Source of the DNA: Vibrio sp. MedPE-SWchi
GTDB taxonomy: Bacteria > Pseudomonadota > Gammaproteobacteria > Enterobacterales > Vibrionaceae
NCBI GenBank assembly: GCA_001874155.1
Contig: MPDB01000009.1
Span: forward strand, 1 to 64,000
Direction: 5' to 3'
Length of the DNA stretch: 64,000 nucleotides
Under the pieces are notes generated by a model, which did no database searches, was not told the origin of the DNA, and saw nothing but the letters and a program-made list of their open reading frames with translations. Below are positions 49,427 through 58,014 of the stretch, in pieces; positions within the stretch are counted from its first letter, which is position 1, and each line of letters opens with the position of its first letter. The position numbers and the translations under genes were made by a program.

Positions 49427-49840
49427 ATGTCTCAACAAGATGATTATCTATCAGTAGAAGACCTAATTGAGATTCAAAAGGAAGAGACTCGCGATATCAT
49501 TCAAGCCTTATTGGAAGATGGTAGTGAACCTGACTCGCTGTATGAAATTGAACATCACTTGTTTGCCGAAGATTTTGCTACGCTAGAAAAAGCCGCAGTT
49601 GAAGCCTTTAAGATGGGTTTTGAGGTACTAGAAGCCGAAGAGACTGAAGATGAAGACGGCAATAAGCTGCTTTGCTGTGACGCGACGATGGAGTCAGCGT
49701 TGAACCCTGAAGCGATCGATGCACAGGTTGAAAAGTTGGTTAACCTTGCTGAGAAATACGACATCATCTATGACGGTTGGGGCACTTACTATGAAGGTGA
49801 GGATGCACTGGTCGTTGAAGAAGATGAAGGCGAAGAGTAG
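49427..49840 (+). CDS. rraB: Ribonuclease E inhibitor RraB
   Basis: A 137-residue acidic cytosolic protein. RraB binds the C-terminal scaffold of RNase E and changes which mRNAs it degrades. The C-terminal [13 protein letters not shown] tail and the [10 protein letters not shown] segment are typical. I use the ATG at 49427, nine bases after GGAG; a longer frame from 49304 adds 41 residues without any conserved character. Confidence 0.93.
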   Translation: MSQQDDYLSVEDLIEIQKEETRDIIQALLEDGSEPDSLYEIEHHLFAEDFATLEKAAVEAFKMGFEVLEAEETEDEDGNKLLCCDATMESALNPEAIDAQVEKLVNLAEKYDIIYDGWGTYYEGEDALVVEEDEGEE

Positions 49841-49861
49841 CGGATAAACGTTATAGCGAAT

Positions 49862-49892
49862 AAAAAAACCGAGCTTTTCAGCTCGGTTTTTT
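49862..49892 (+). terminator. Bidirectional terminator after rraB
   Basis: AAAACCGAGC / GCTCGGTTTT stem, A run before and T run after, between convergent rraB and the zinc-ribbon gene. Confidence 0.92.
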
Positions 49893-49902
49893 AATGCGCC
49901 CA

Positions 49903-50136
49903 TTATTCAAATTCATTGCCTTTATTGTCGAGCTCTCGATGACCACACGTCTTACATGTCACGTAACGATCCATGTTGTAGTAATGCCCACCGTTAATAA
50001 ATTCTCTCAAAAAAAGTAAGAACCTACCGCGCAAGGTTGTCTGCGTATCGTAGCTGCTAGGCTTACGCACGAGGACTTCACCGTGCTTAGTTTCTTGATT
50101 GCATTGTTTACAAAAGTGAGTTGCTGGGTATGACAT
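49903..50136 (-). CDS. Small zinc-ribbon protein of unknown function
   Basis: A 77-residue protein with two CxxC knuckles (C9/C12 in FCKQCN and C61/C64 in TCKTCGH) that should bind one zinc ion. Between them is an Arg- and aromatic-rich middle (LRGRFLLFLREFINGGHYYNMDRY). The ATG at 50136 has GAGGA about seven bases upstream; a longer frame to 50253 adds unrelated residues. I do not recognise a function. It is convergent with rraB, with a shared terminator. Confidence 0.75.
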   Translation of the reverse strand: MSYPATHFCKQCNQETKHGEVLVRKPSSYDTQTTLRGRFLLFLREFINGGHYYNMDRYVTCKTCGHRELDNKGNEFE

Positions 50137-50373
50137 AGTGCGATCCTCTTTTCTTGGTTGAAAAAGTAGGTTAGAAACAGCCAAAAAATGGAATCCAGTC
50201 ATCGCATCAACTTCACAATCATCACTATGCAATATAAAAGAGAGGTAACTCAATTAACTGCGTGATGTTAATCGACGCAGATCACGAGATTGATGCGCTT
50301 TTCACCACTATCAGGTAGTATCTGTAGCACAAACTTTATGAAGACGATTTGAGTGAAGTAGGGCAATGGATTT

Positions 50374-51408
50374 ATGTTAAAAGTAGCGATCAATGGATTT
50401 GGCCGAATCGGTCGCAATGTTCTTCGTGCGCTGTATGAAAGCCATAAAGATCAGCAGATTAAGATCGTCGCAGTCAATGAGCTTGCTCAACCAGACGCGA
50501 TGGCACACTTGCTTCAATACGATACAAGCCACGGTCGGTTTGGTAAAAAGATCACCAATGATCAAGAGCATATCTATATCCATCACAGTGATAAGACAAT
50601 CGATTCCATTCGCATTCTTCATCTAGCTGACATTGAACTTCTGCCATGGCGAGATTTAGACGTCGACCTAGTGCTTGATTGTACGGGGGTTTTTGGATGC
50701 CGTGCGGATGGTGAAGCCCATATTGCAGCGGGCGCGAAAAAGGTCTTGTTTTCTCACCCTGGAGATAACGATCTCGATAATACGATCATCTATGGGGTTA
50801 ACCATGAATCCCTTAAACAAAGTGATCGCATTGTGTCTAATGGATCGTGCACAACCAACTGTATTGTACCGATTATTAAAGTCCTAGATGAGCACTTCGG
50901 TATCGAGTCTGGCACGATCACAACCATTCACTCTTCCATGAACGATCAACAAGTGATCGATGCTTATCATAGTGACCTGCGCCGAACCCGATCAGCGAGT
51001 CAATCGATCATTCCTGTGGATACAAAGCTGCACAAAGGAATTGAACGAATTTTTCCGAAATTTTCTAACAAATTTGAAGCAATTTCTGTAAGAGTTCCCA
51101 CAGTAAACGTTACGGCAATGGACTTAAGTGTCACAATTACTACAAATGTGAAAGTTAATGACGTAAATCAATCCATTTTAGCCGCATCTCAGTGTACATT
51201 AGATGGCATTGTTGACTATACTGAAGCGCCGCTCGTTTCCATCGACTTTAATCACGATCCTCATAGCGCGATTGTCGATGGTTCACAAACTCGAGTAAGC
51301 AATGGGCATCTCGTTAAGATGCTTGTGTGGTGCGACAACGAATGGGGCTTTGCGAACCGCATGCTGGATACCGCGCTCGCAATGCAAGCATCCAAGTTCG
51401 ATCAATAG
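50374..51408 (+). CDS. epd: Erythrose-4-phosphate dehydrogenase
   Basis: NAD-dependent oxidation of erythrose-4-phosphate to 4-phosphoerythronate, the first step of the deoxyxylulose-phosphate-dependent pyridoxal phosphate pathway. The 344-residue protein has the GAPDH-like Rossmann start [10 protein letters not shown] and the catalytic C159 in NGSCTTNC. It is Epd rather than GapA because of the IVAVNE start region, the [13 protein letters not shown] segment and the position before pgk. Confidence 0.93.
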   Translation: MLKVAINGFGRIGRNVLRALYESHKDQQIKIVAVNELAQPDAMAHLLQYDTSHGRFGKKITNDQEHIYIHHSDKTIDSIRILHLADIELLPWRDLDVDLVLDCTGVFGCRADGEAHIAAGAKKVLFSHPGDNDLDNTIIYGVNHESLKQSDRIVSNGSCTTNCIVPIIKVLDEHFGIESGTITTIHSSMNDQQVIDAYHSDLRRTRSASQSIIPVDTKLHKGIERIFPKFSNKFEAISVRVPTVNVTAMDLSVTITTNVKVNDVNQSILAASQCTLDGIVDYTEAPLVSIDFNHDPHSAIVDGSQTRVSNGHLVKMLVWCDNEWGFANRMLDTALAMQASKFDQ

Positions 51409-51425
51409 AATGGAAAGGATGCCGT

Positions 51426-51470
51426 GGAGAAACTTTATTTCGACACTTGAAATAAATGATCGATATCTCC
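51426..51470 (+). repeat. Stem-loop between epd and pgk
   Basis: Inner arms TTTATTTC (51434-51441) and GAAATAAA (51449-51456) form a perfect 8-bp stem with a 7-nt loop. Outer arms GGAGA (51426-51430) and TCTCC (51466-51470) can close around it. No T run follows, so read-through into pgk is expected, perhaps with RNA processing. Confidence 0.5.
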
Positions 51471-51560
51471 ATATAAGTACCAGTTTGAAGAATTATTAGG
51501 CTCGGCAGGGTTGCCGGGTTTCCAAAAACTTTATTTATTAAATAATTTGAGAGGACAAAC

Positions 51561-52721
51561 ATGTCTGTAATCAAGATGACTGACCTGGAACTTGCAGGTA
51601 AACGCATTTTCATCCGTGCTGACCTTAACGTGCCAGTAAAAGACGGTAAAGTAACTTCAGATGCTCGTATCCTTGCATCACTTCCAACTATCAAGCGTTG
51701 CCTAGAAGCTGGCGCTAAAGTAATGGTTACTTCTCACCTAGGTCGTCCTACTGAAGGCGAGTACAACGAAGAGTTCTCTCTAGCTCCTGTTGTTAATTAC
51801 CTAAACGATGCATTAGATTGCGACGTTAAACTTGCGAAAGATTACCTAGATGGCCTAGAGCTAAACGCGGGTGAGCTTGTTGTTCTTGAAAACGTTCGCT
51901 TTAACAAAGGCGAGAAGAAGAACGAAGAAGCGCTTTCTAAGCAATACGCTGCACTTTGTGACATCTTCGTAATGGACGCATTTGGTACGGCTCACCGTGC
52001 ACAAGCATCGACTCACGGCGTCGGTACTCACGCACCTGTAGCATGTGCTGGTCCTCTTCTAGCGGCTGAGCTTGAAGCACTTGGTAAAGCAATGGACAAC
52101 CCAGCTCGTCCACTTGTTGCTATCGTTGGTGGTTCTAAAGTATCAACTAAGCTGACTGTTCTTGAGTCTCTATCTAAAATCGCTGACCAACTGGTTGTTG
52201 GTGGTGGTATCGCGAATACATTCATCGCTGCTGAAGGCCACAACGTAGGTAAGTCTCTGTACGAAGCTGACCTAGTTGAGACTGCGCAAAAACTAATGAA
52301 AGAGTGTGCGATTCCAGTAGCAACTGACGTTGCATGTGCAAAAGCATTTGACGAAAACGCAGAAGCTGAAATCAAGAACGTTGCTGATGTTCAAGATGAC
52401 GACATGATTTTCGACCTTGGCCCTGATTCAACAGCAGCACTTGCTGAAATCATTGGCAACGCAAAAACTATCCTTTGGAACGGCCCTGTAGGCGTATTCG
52501 AATTCAAAAACTTTGAAGCGGGTACTGCGGGCATTTCTAAAGCAATCGCTGACTCTGCAGGTTTCTCTGTAGCAGGCGGTGGCGACACGCTAGCAGCTAT
52601 CGACAAGTTCGGTATTAAAGCTGACGTTTCTTACATCTCTACTGGCGGCGGCGCTTTCCTTGAGTTTGTTGAAGGTAAAGTACTTCCAGCGGTAGCAATG
52701 CTTGAAGAGCGTGCTAAGTAA
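51561..52721 (+). CDS. pgk: Phosphoglycerate kinase
   Basis: Makes ATP and 3-phosphoglycerate from 1,3-bisphosphoglycerate. The 386-residue protein has the N-lobe signature [11 protein letters not shown], the SHLGRP substrate loop and the C-lobe GGGDTLAA phosphate loop. Codon choice is strongly biased (GGT, CGT, GAA, AAA), as expected of a highly expressed gene and in clear contrast to epd. GAGAGGAC precedes the ATG. Confidence 0.98.
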   Translation: MSVIKMTDLELAGKRIFIRADLNVPVKDGKVTSDARILASLPTIKRCLEAGAKVMVTSHLGRPTEGEYNEEFSLAPVVNYLNDALDCDVKLAKDYLDGLELNAGELVVLENVRFNKGEKKNEEALSKQYAALCDIFVMDAFGTAHRAQASTHGVGTHAPVACAGPLLAAELEALGKAMDNPARPLVAIVGGSKVSTKLTVLESLSKIADQLVVGGGIANTFIAAEGHNVGKSLYEADLVETAQKLMKECAIPVATDVACAKAFDENAEAEIKNVADVQDDDMIFDLGPDSTAALAEIIGNAKTILWNGPVGVFEFKNFEAGTAGISKAIADSAGFSVAGGGDTLAAIDKFGIKADVSYISTGGGAFLEFVEGKVLPAVAMLEERAK

Positions 52722-52733
52722 TTACCCTTTGAA

Positions 52734-52761
52734 GGCGGAAATAAATATTTCCGCTTTTTTT
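52734..52761 (+). terminator. Terminator after pgk
   Basis: GCGGAAAT / ATTTCCGC stem with a short loop followed by T7. It separates pgk from fbaA, which then has its own promoter. Confidence 0.9.
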
Positions 52762-52773
52762 ATCTTTGTTTGA

Positions 52774-52804
52774 TACAATGCGCGCGTTGTGAGCAAACGT
52801 TTGC
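52774..52804 (+). promoter_or_regulatory. fbaA promoter: -10, GC-rich discriminator and PurR-like palindrome
   Basis: A -10 TACAAT (52774-52779) is followed at once by the GC-rich discriminator GCGCGCG, a feature of promoters under stringent (ppGpp) control. Just downstream is the perfect 12-bp palindrome GCAAACGTTTGC (52793-52804), the core of PurR/LacI-family operators. No convincing -35 was found. Confidence 0.5.
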
Positions 52805-52863
52805 AAGTTTTTAAACTTTAGTTTTTTAATTTTAAAACGACAGAATAAATAGGACTTTTTCCC

Positions 52864-53940
52864 ATGTCTAAGATCTTCGATTTCGTAAAACCTGGTGTAA
52901 TTTCTGGCGATGACGTACAGAAAGTATTTGAAGTAGCAAAAGAGAACAAATTTGCTCTTCCTGCTGTAAACGTAGTGAACACTGATTCAATCAACGGTGT
53001 TCTAGAAGCTGCTGCTAAAGTAAAAGCACCAGTGGTTGTACAGTTCTCTAACGGTGGTGCTGGTTTCTTCGCTGGTAAAGGCGTGAAACTTGAAGGTCAA
53101 GGTGCACAAATCCTTGGTGCTGTAGCGGGTGCAAAATACGTACACGCTGTTGCTGCTTCTTACGGTGTTCCAGTAATCCTGCACACTGACCACGCGGCTA
53201 AGAAACTTCTTCCATGGATCGACGGTCTACTAGACGCTGGTGAAGAGTTCTTCGCTGAAACTGGTAAGCCTCTTTTCTCTTCTCACATGATTGACCTTTC
53301 AGAAGAGTCTCTAGAAGAGAACATCGAAATCTGTGGTCAGTACCTAGAGCGCATGGCTAAAATGAACATGACGCTAGAAATCGAACTAGGTTGTACTGGT
53401 GGTGAAGAAGATGGCGTTGATAACTCTGATATGGACGCATCTGAGCTGTACACTTCTCCAGAAGACGTTGCATACGCTTACGAGAAACTAAACGCTATCA
53501 GCCCACGTTTCACAATCGCAGCATCTTTCGGTAACGTACACGGTGTTTACCAAGCAGGTAACGTTGTTCTTACTCCAACTATCCTACGTGATTCTCAAGC
53601 ATACTGTGCAGAGAAGTTCGGTATTGCACCTAACGCTCTAAACTTCGTATTCCACGGTGGTTCTGGTTCTTCTGAAGCTGAAATCCAAGAGTCTATCGGC
53701 TACGGTGTTATCAAAATGAACATCGATACTGATACACAGTGGGCAACTTGGGACGGTATTCGTACTTACTCTGCTGAGAACTTCGATTTCCTACAGGGTC
53801 AAATTGGTAACCCTAAAGGCGATGATCAACCAAACAAGAAGTTCTATGATCCACGCGTATGGCTACGTGCTGGTCAATCTTCAATGGTGACTCGCCTAGA
53901 AAAAGCGTTCGCTGACCTTAACGCTATCGACGTACTATAA
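52864..53940 (+). CDS. fbaA: Class II fructose-bisphosphate aldolase
   Basis: Zinc-dependent cleavage of fructose-1,6-bisphosphate to the two triose phosphates, and the reverse in gluconeogenesis. The 358-residue protein has the HTDHAAKK zinc and substrate segment, the ELGCTGGEEDGVDN loop and the FHGGSGSS phosphate site. Codon bias is very strong, like pgk. It is separately promoted and terminated. Confidence 0.98.
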   Translation: MSKIFDFVKPGVISGDDVQKVFEVAKENKFALPAVNVVNTDSINGVLEAAAKVKAPVVVQFSNGGAGFFAGKGVKLEGQGAQILGAVAGAKYVHAVAASYGVPVILHTDHAAKKLLPWIDGLLDAGEEFFAETGKPLFSSHMIDLSEESLEENIEICGQYLERMAKMNMTLEIELGCTGGEEDGVDNSDMDASELYTSPEDVAYAYEKLNAISPRFTIAASFGNVHGVYQAGNVVLTPTILRDSQAYCAEKFGIAPNALNFVFHGGSGSSEAEIQESIGYGVIKMNIDTDTQWATWDGIRTYSAENFDFLQGQIGNPKGDDQPNKKFYDPRVWLRAGQSSMVTRLEKAFADLNAIDVL

Positions 53941-53964
53941 TTTAGTCTTCGTTAATCGTTTTAG

Positions 53965-53990
53965 AAACCCGCCTCTCGGCGGGTTTTTTT
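53965..53990 (+). terminator. Terminator after fbaA
   Basis: AAACCCGCC / GGCGGGTTT stem with a TCTC loop followed by T7, 24 nt after the stop. Confidence 0.94.
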
Positions 53991-54047
53991 ATATCTAAAT
54001 TCATATCTTAAGCATTAATTCATCTAGATAAACATCATAAACATGAG

Positions 54048-54067
54048 TAACCTGTAACAGGTTGTTA
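54048..54067. repeat. Palindrome upstream of mscS
   Basis: TAACCTGTAACAGGTTGTTA contains the perfect inverted repeat AACCTG-TAA-CAGGTT. It lies about 175 bp before mscS in the 300-bp gap after fbaA. It may be an operator; I cannot name the regulator. The rest of the gap holds the fbaA terminator and nothing else I recognise. Confidence 0.5.
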
Positions 54068-54240
54068 TCAAATAAAGCGTTCCTAGTGAAGCCGAGTACG
54101 AGATTGCGCGGTTTGACGTTAGAACGTAGAAAATTGAGTTAGCGATCCACTCACAGACAAAGTGAATCCATGAGCGGAGCTCTAGGTACACGGCTGAGAT
54201 TGGTGATGCATTTTTAGATGTAAATTTAGAGGATTAAGTT

Positions 54241-55104
54241 ATGGCAGATGGTTCAACAGGCATCGAAACGCCTTTGGTTGATGGAATAGCACAAGCTGAA
54301 ACATGGATTACGAATAACTCTGATCTGTTTGTTCAATATGGGGTGAACATTATTTCTGCCCTACTGATTCTATTTATCGGTAACATTATCGTGAAAGCGG
54401 TCGCGAATAGCGTCGCTAATGTACTGAAGAAAAAGAAAATGGATAAGGCCGTTGTTGAGTTTATTCACGGTTTAGTTCGCTACTTATTGTTTGTGATTGT
54501 TCTTATCGCTGCACTGGGTCGACTGGGTGTTCAAACGGCATCTGTCGTTGCGGTTATTGGTGCTGCTGGTTTAGCCGTTGGTCTTGCACTTCAAGGTTCA
54601 CTGTCTAACTTTGCTGCGGGTGTTTTGATTGTTGCATTCCGCCCATTCAAATCAGGCGATTACGTTGAGATTGGTGGAGTTGCAGGCTCCGTTGATTCAA
54701 TTCAAATCTTCCAAACAATATTGACGACACCTGATAATAAAATGGTGGTAGTGCCTAATGGAGCTGTGATCGGCAGTCCAATTACAAACTATTCACGCCA
54801 CGACACTCGTCGTGTTGACCATGTGATTGGGGTTTCTTACAGTGCGGACTTGAAGAAAACAGAGCAAGTTATTCGAGCTACATTGGAGGCTGAACCTCGT
54901 CTTATTAAAGAGAAAGGCATCCAAATTGGTGTGAGCGCTCTTGCTGACTCTTCTGTGAACTTTGTCGTTAGACCATGGTGTAAGACGTCTGATTACTGGG
55001 ATGTTTACTTTGATACACTTCAGGCGATCAAAATTGCTTTGGATGAAAACAACATCGAAATTCCATTCCCACAAATGGATGTTCATCTAAATAAAGTCGA
55101 CTGA
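54241..55104 (+). CDS. mscS: Small-conductance mechanosensitive channel MscS
   Basis: A 287-residue inner-membrane channel that opens under membrane tension in hypo-osmotic shock. It has three membrane helices; the pore helix GAAGLAVGLALQGSLSNFAAGVLI (about 100-123) is clear, followed by the cytosolic cage domain with FRPFKSGDYVEIGG. Length equals the E. coli protein within one residue. GAGGATTAAGTT precedes the ATG. Confidence 0.96.
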   Translation: MADGSTGIETPLVDGIAQAETWITNNSDLFVQYGVNIISALLILFIGNIIVKAVANSVANVLKKKKMDKAVVEFIHGLVRYLLFVIVLIAALGRLGVQTASVVAVIGAAGLAVGLALQGSLSNFAAGVLIVAFRPFKSGDYVEIGGVAGSVDSIQIFQTILTTPDNKMVVVPNGAVIGSPITNYSRHDTRRVDHVIGVSYSADLKKTEQVIRATLEAEPRLIKEKGIQIGVSALADSSVNFVVRPWCKTSDYWDVYFDTLQAIKIALDENNIEIPFPQMDVHLNKVD

Positions 55105-55129
55105 TCGACACGAATTTAGACTTCAATGA

Positions 55130-55181
55130 GCGAGGTTTCTGTTTTGGTCTTCACTGGCTAAAATAGGCACCTCGTTTTTTT
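55130..55181 (+). terminator. Terminator after mscS
   Basis: CGAGGT / ACCTCG stem around a large loop that can pair further (TTTTGG with CTAAAA), followed by T7, about 70 nt after the stop. Confidence 0.7.
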
Positions 55182-55198
55182 GTCCTTAAAAACGAACG

Positions 55199-55714
55199 TT
55201 AACCGAATGCCTTGTGCAGGAGTTGGTTAAATACTTCAGATCCTTCTTCACTGCGCCATATTCCCAGAGATTGCGCCTGAGTAAAGGTCATTGCATCACT
55301 GGCGAGTGCAAACAGAACAGACGCGTCTGTGACACCAAAGATAACGGACTGTCCGTCTTCTGGAAGTTCGTGGGCGGAGCTGGTGATGACTTTGCCATCG
55401 GCAATAATATTGAGGAAGTGATTGCCAGCAATATCGTAGAGAGTGATGTCGAACTCTTCCCCGGTATAGTGGGATTTGAGTCTTTGTTGAAATTGCCATA
55501 GTAGAATGTCGAGGCGTTGGGTGTGCTTTTCTGAAACAACGATCTCTTGGTTCTCTTTTGCTTCATTGATCGCCAGTGCGACGCCGAAAGTCCCTGAAGG
55601 CATCGTTCCGATGGTTTGAAAAAAAGCACCGTTATCAATTCCGCACGCGATGGCATGTGCACTGGAAAATCCAAGGAAAGCAGCCAGTAGAGTTGTGGTT
55701 AGTTTTGATTTCAT
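55199..55714 (-). CDS. Exported periplasmic protein, possible SCP2-like fold
   Basis: A 171-residue protein with a signal peptide (MKSKLTTTLLAAFLGFSSAHA) and a mature part starting IACGIDNGAFF. I do not recognise the family with certainty. The C-terminal part (GVTDASVLFALASDAMTFTQAQSLGIWRS) has the rhythm of sterol-carrier-protein-2 domains, which also occur at the C-terminus of the neighbouring alkylsulfatase. I use the ATG at 55714 because GAGG is six bases upstream; an ATG four codons earlier contains that GAGG. Confidence 0.7.
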   Translation of the reverse strand: MKSKLTTTLLAAFLGFSSAHAIACGIDNGAFFQTIGTMPSGTFGVALAINEAKENQEIVVSEKHTQRLDILLWQFQQRLKSHYTGEEFDITLYDIAGNHFLNIIADGKVITSSAHELPEDGQSVIFGVTDASVLFALASDAMTFTQAQSLGIWRSEEGSEVFNQLLHKAFG

Positions 55715-55775
55715 AATAGACCTCATAGCATGTGGCTCTCCTTGTCTGCACTGTCCTTATCATTTGTGTTTTGGC

Positions 55776-55804
55776 AATAAAGGCCATGTGTTATGGCCTT
55801 TATT
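55776..55804 (-). terminator. 12-bp hairpin between the sulfatase and periplasmic-protein genes
   Basis: Perfect 12-bp stem AATAAAGGCCAT / ATGGCCTTTATT with a 5-nt loop, 37 nt after the sulfatase stop. The tail is short of T, so termination may be partial. Confidence 0.65.
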
Positions 55805-55840
55805 GAACCGCTTTAGTCATGATTGCTCATGAACGATAAA

Positions 55841-57901
55841 CTACTTATCGAGCGGTCGATAAATGTTGGCGTCCACTTCATTCCCTTTTCCTGGGCGAGG
55901 CACGATCTCAAATTTGTCGTCAAATCGAACCATCGATAGCTTGAGTTTCTCGAGCACGCCAGCATCACCAGAAATTCCCGCTTTGCCAGATGTTAATAGC
56001 GCCGCCATTGTCGTTTCTCCCAATAGTATCTTCGTCAAATCGGCTTTGTTCACGTGCAGTGTCGCGTCTGCTTCATCGGTGAGCTCTGTGACCATGACAT
56101 TATTCAGGTTGCCGTGCGACATTTCGACAAAGTGCTTTTCTTGTATGTCTGGCACGTTGATGTTCAGGGTAAACGGGGTTTCATCGGCCTTTGTTGCGAC
56201 GACTTGTACCGCAAGGTAATCCAATAAATTCGTTACCGTCATCTCTGCCAGTACATCCGGCGACGCGGTTTTTGGGGCTCCTGGCATTGTGCCAATGCGC
56301 AGTTCTTGTGCTCCGGTAAGGTAGATGTTGCGCCAGCCCGCTCCCTCGGCTTGATAACCTTGTTGCTCAAAACTGTCGGCGAGAAGCTTACGGGCCTCAT
56401 TATGTTCAGGCTGAGCGATGACGACTTTGTTCAGCGCCGTTGAAACAAAGCGATAGTTTCCATCATTGAAGTCGTATCTGGCTTTCTCTACGACCGCATC
56501 GGCACCGCCCATGTATTCAACGAATTTCTCTGCTTCTTCTCTGATCGGCAGTGGGTTTAGGTTGGCTGGGTTCATGTCGAAATAGCCGAGGTACATGTTG
56601 TAAACAGCGCGTGCGTTGTGGCTGTAGGTACCGTGGTATCCGTTTGTGTGCCAAGACTGACGAATGGACTCGGGTAACTCGTCGTTGATCTTTGCTCCGA
56701 TGTCTTGCATTACCATGCCGTTATTGGCGAGTCGCAGCGTTTGATTGTGAACAAAACCATAGTTATCACGCTGGAGCTTCATGAAATCCACGATCTCATC
56801 ATTCCCCCAGATTGGCGATGAGTGAGAGCCAAATAAGTATTCAATATCCCCACCCCAGGCGTTGATCATTTCATTGATGTCTTTTGACCATTTTAATGAA
56901 TCGCGAACTTTGGCACCGCGCAATGTATAGACGTTGTGCATGCCGTGATACATCATTTCTCCCGTCCAAAGAGCGTTCATTGAAGGAATGTAAGCCGCGC
57001 TGCCCGCCGGTGCTTCTGTTCCCGCGGTGTCCATAAAGACAAACTCTAAGCCATCGATTTCAGTGGTAAAAAACTTCTGTTCTTCACCACTTGGAAAGGT
57101 CTCGTCGGGCGCGACTAAGGTAATGGAGCCGGTTGATAGACCATTTGCGAGCGCCGCATCGATAGCGCCGGTTTCTGACGCTTTGCCTAGTGTGCCGCCA
57201 TATTGGTATGCGGTTCGTCGAGACATGGCATTACCAGCAAGTACATTTTCATCTATGGTCTCTTTGGTGAAACCATTTGGCGCATAGACCCTCACATCTG
57301 GGAAACGTTCTTGAATGGCTTTTGAACCACCAAAGTGGTCGGCATGACTGTGCGAGTAAATCATGGCCACCACGGGCAGGTCTCCACCTTCTGGAACGTT
57401 AGCCAAAAAGAAATCCAAAGAGGCGGCCATGGCTTCTTTGGTGAGCAGAACGTCGTAAACGATCCAGCCCGATTCACTGCGTATGAAAGAGGCAGAGGAT
57501 AAGTCGGTACCTCGAACCTGATAGATCCCATCTCGCACTTGGTACAGTCCGCCAGCAGCATGGTTCAATTGTGCTTGTCGCCACAGTGATGGGTTTACCG
57601 TGTCCGGTGCGTTAGCTGCGATTTTCTGCCCTTTATGAAGGTGTGAGAATCGGTCACTCAAGCTTTTTCGAGTTTCTTCAGTCAGCGGAGCGATCAACCC
57701 TTTATCGTTGTTTTCAAAAGCTCGTACGTCATTGAAGTCAAGTTGAGCTGCGAGTTTATGGTTTGCCATTGCCGTGTGTTCTGACGCTGGTTTTCCATTG
57801 GCACTAATATCGCCAACGGGTTTGTTGGAGGCAGCACTTACGGGAAAAGTAAGGGTAACGGCCAGCGCTAGAACCGTTTTATGGAAAGTCGTTGTTTTCA
57901 T
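55841..57901 (-). CDS. Exported alkylsulfatase, MBL fold (SdsA1/YjcS-like)
   Basis: A 686-residue periplasmic hydrolase with a signal peptide ending VSAA. The metallo-beta-lactamase zinc motif HSHADH (H184, H186, D188, H189) is intact. It is followed by the helical dimerisation domain (about 400-540) and a C-terminal SCP2-like domain (about 570-680). This is the architecture of SDS-type alkylsulfatases, which cleave linear alkyl sulfates to alcohol and sulfate. GAGGTGACTG precedes the ATG. It is divergent from a LysR gene, the likely regulator. Confidence 0.9.
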   Translation of the reverse strand: MKTTTFHKTVLALAVTLTFPVSAASNKPVGDISANGKPASEHTAMANHKLAAQLDFNDVRAFENNDKGLIAPLTEETRKSLSDRFSHLHKGQKIAANAPDTVNPSLWRQAQLNHAAGGLYQVRDGIYQVRGTDLSSASFIRSESGWIVYDVLLTKEAMAASLDFFLANVPEGGDLPVVAMIYSHSHADHFGGSKAIQERFPDVRVYAPNGFTKETIDENVLAGNAMSRRTAYQYGGTLGKASETGAIDAALANGLSTGSITLVAPDETFPSGEEQKFFTTEIDGLEFVFMDTAGTEAPAGSAAYIPSMNALWTGEMMYHGMHNVYTLRGAKVRDSLKWSKDINEMINAWGGDIEYLFGSHSSPIWGNDEIVDFMKLQRDNYGFVHNQTLRLANNGMVMQDIGAKINDELPESIRQSWHTNGYHGTYSHNARAVYNMYLGYFDMNPANLNPLPIREEAEKFVEYMGGADAVVEKARYDFNDGNYRFVSTALNKVVIAQPEHNEARKLLADSFEQQGYQAEGAGWRNIYLTGAQELRIGTMPGAPKTASPDVLAEMTVTNLLDYLAVQVVATKADETPFTLNINVPDIQEKHFVEMSHGNLNNVMVTELTDEADATLHVNKADLTKILLGETTMAALLTSGKAGISGDAGVLEKLKLSMVRFDDKFEIVPRPGKGNEVDANIYRPLDK

Positions 57902-57950
57902 CAGTCACCTCGAAAGATCATTTGAATTGGAATGACGCCATGATAAACAG

Positions 57951-57965
57951 ATGAAACATTTTCAT
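57951..57965. promoter_or_regulatory. LysR-type operator in the sulfatase/LysR divergent region
   Basis: ATGAAACATTTTCAT is a perfect 6+6 inverted repeat with a 3-base centre and contains the T-N11-A pattern of LysR-family sites. It lies in the 113-bp gap, 50 bp from each gene. Confidence 0.6.
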
Positions 57966-58014
57966 ACATAAACTAAAATTGAGTTAAAACATTCTTACTG
58001 GTGATGTATTAACG

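Noticed and set aside
50255..50290. CRP-like site before epd
   Set aside because: Only one half-site (GTGA or TCACG) matches at a time; spacing to a second half is wrong.
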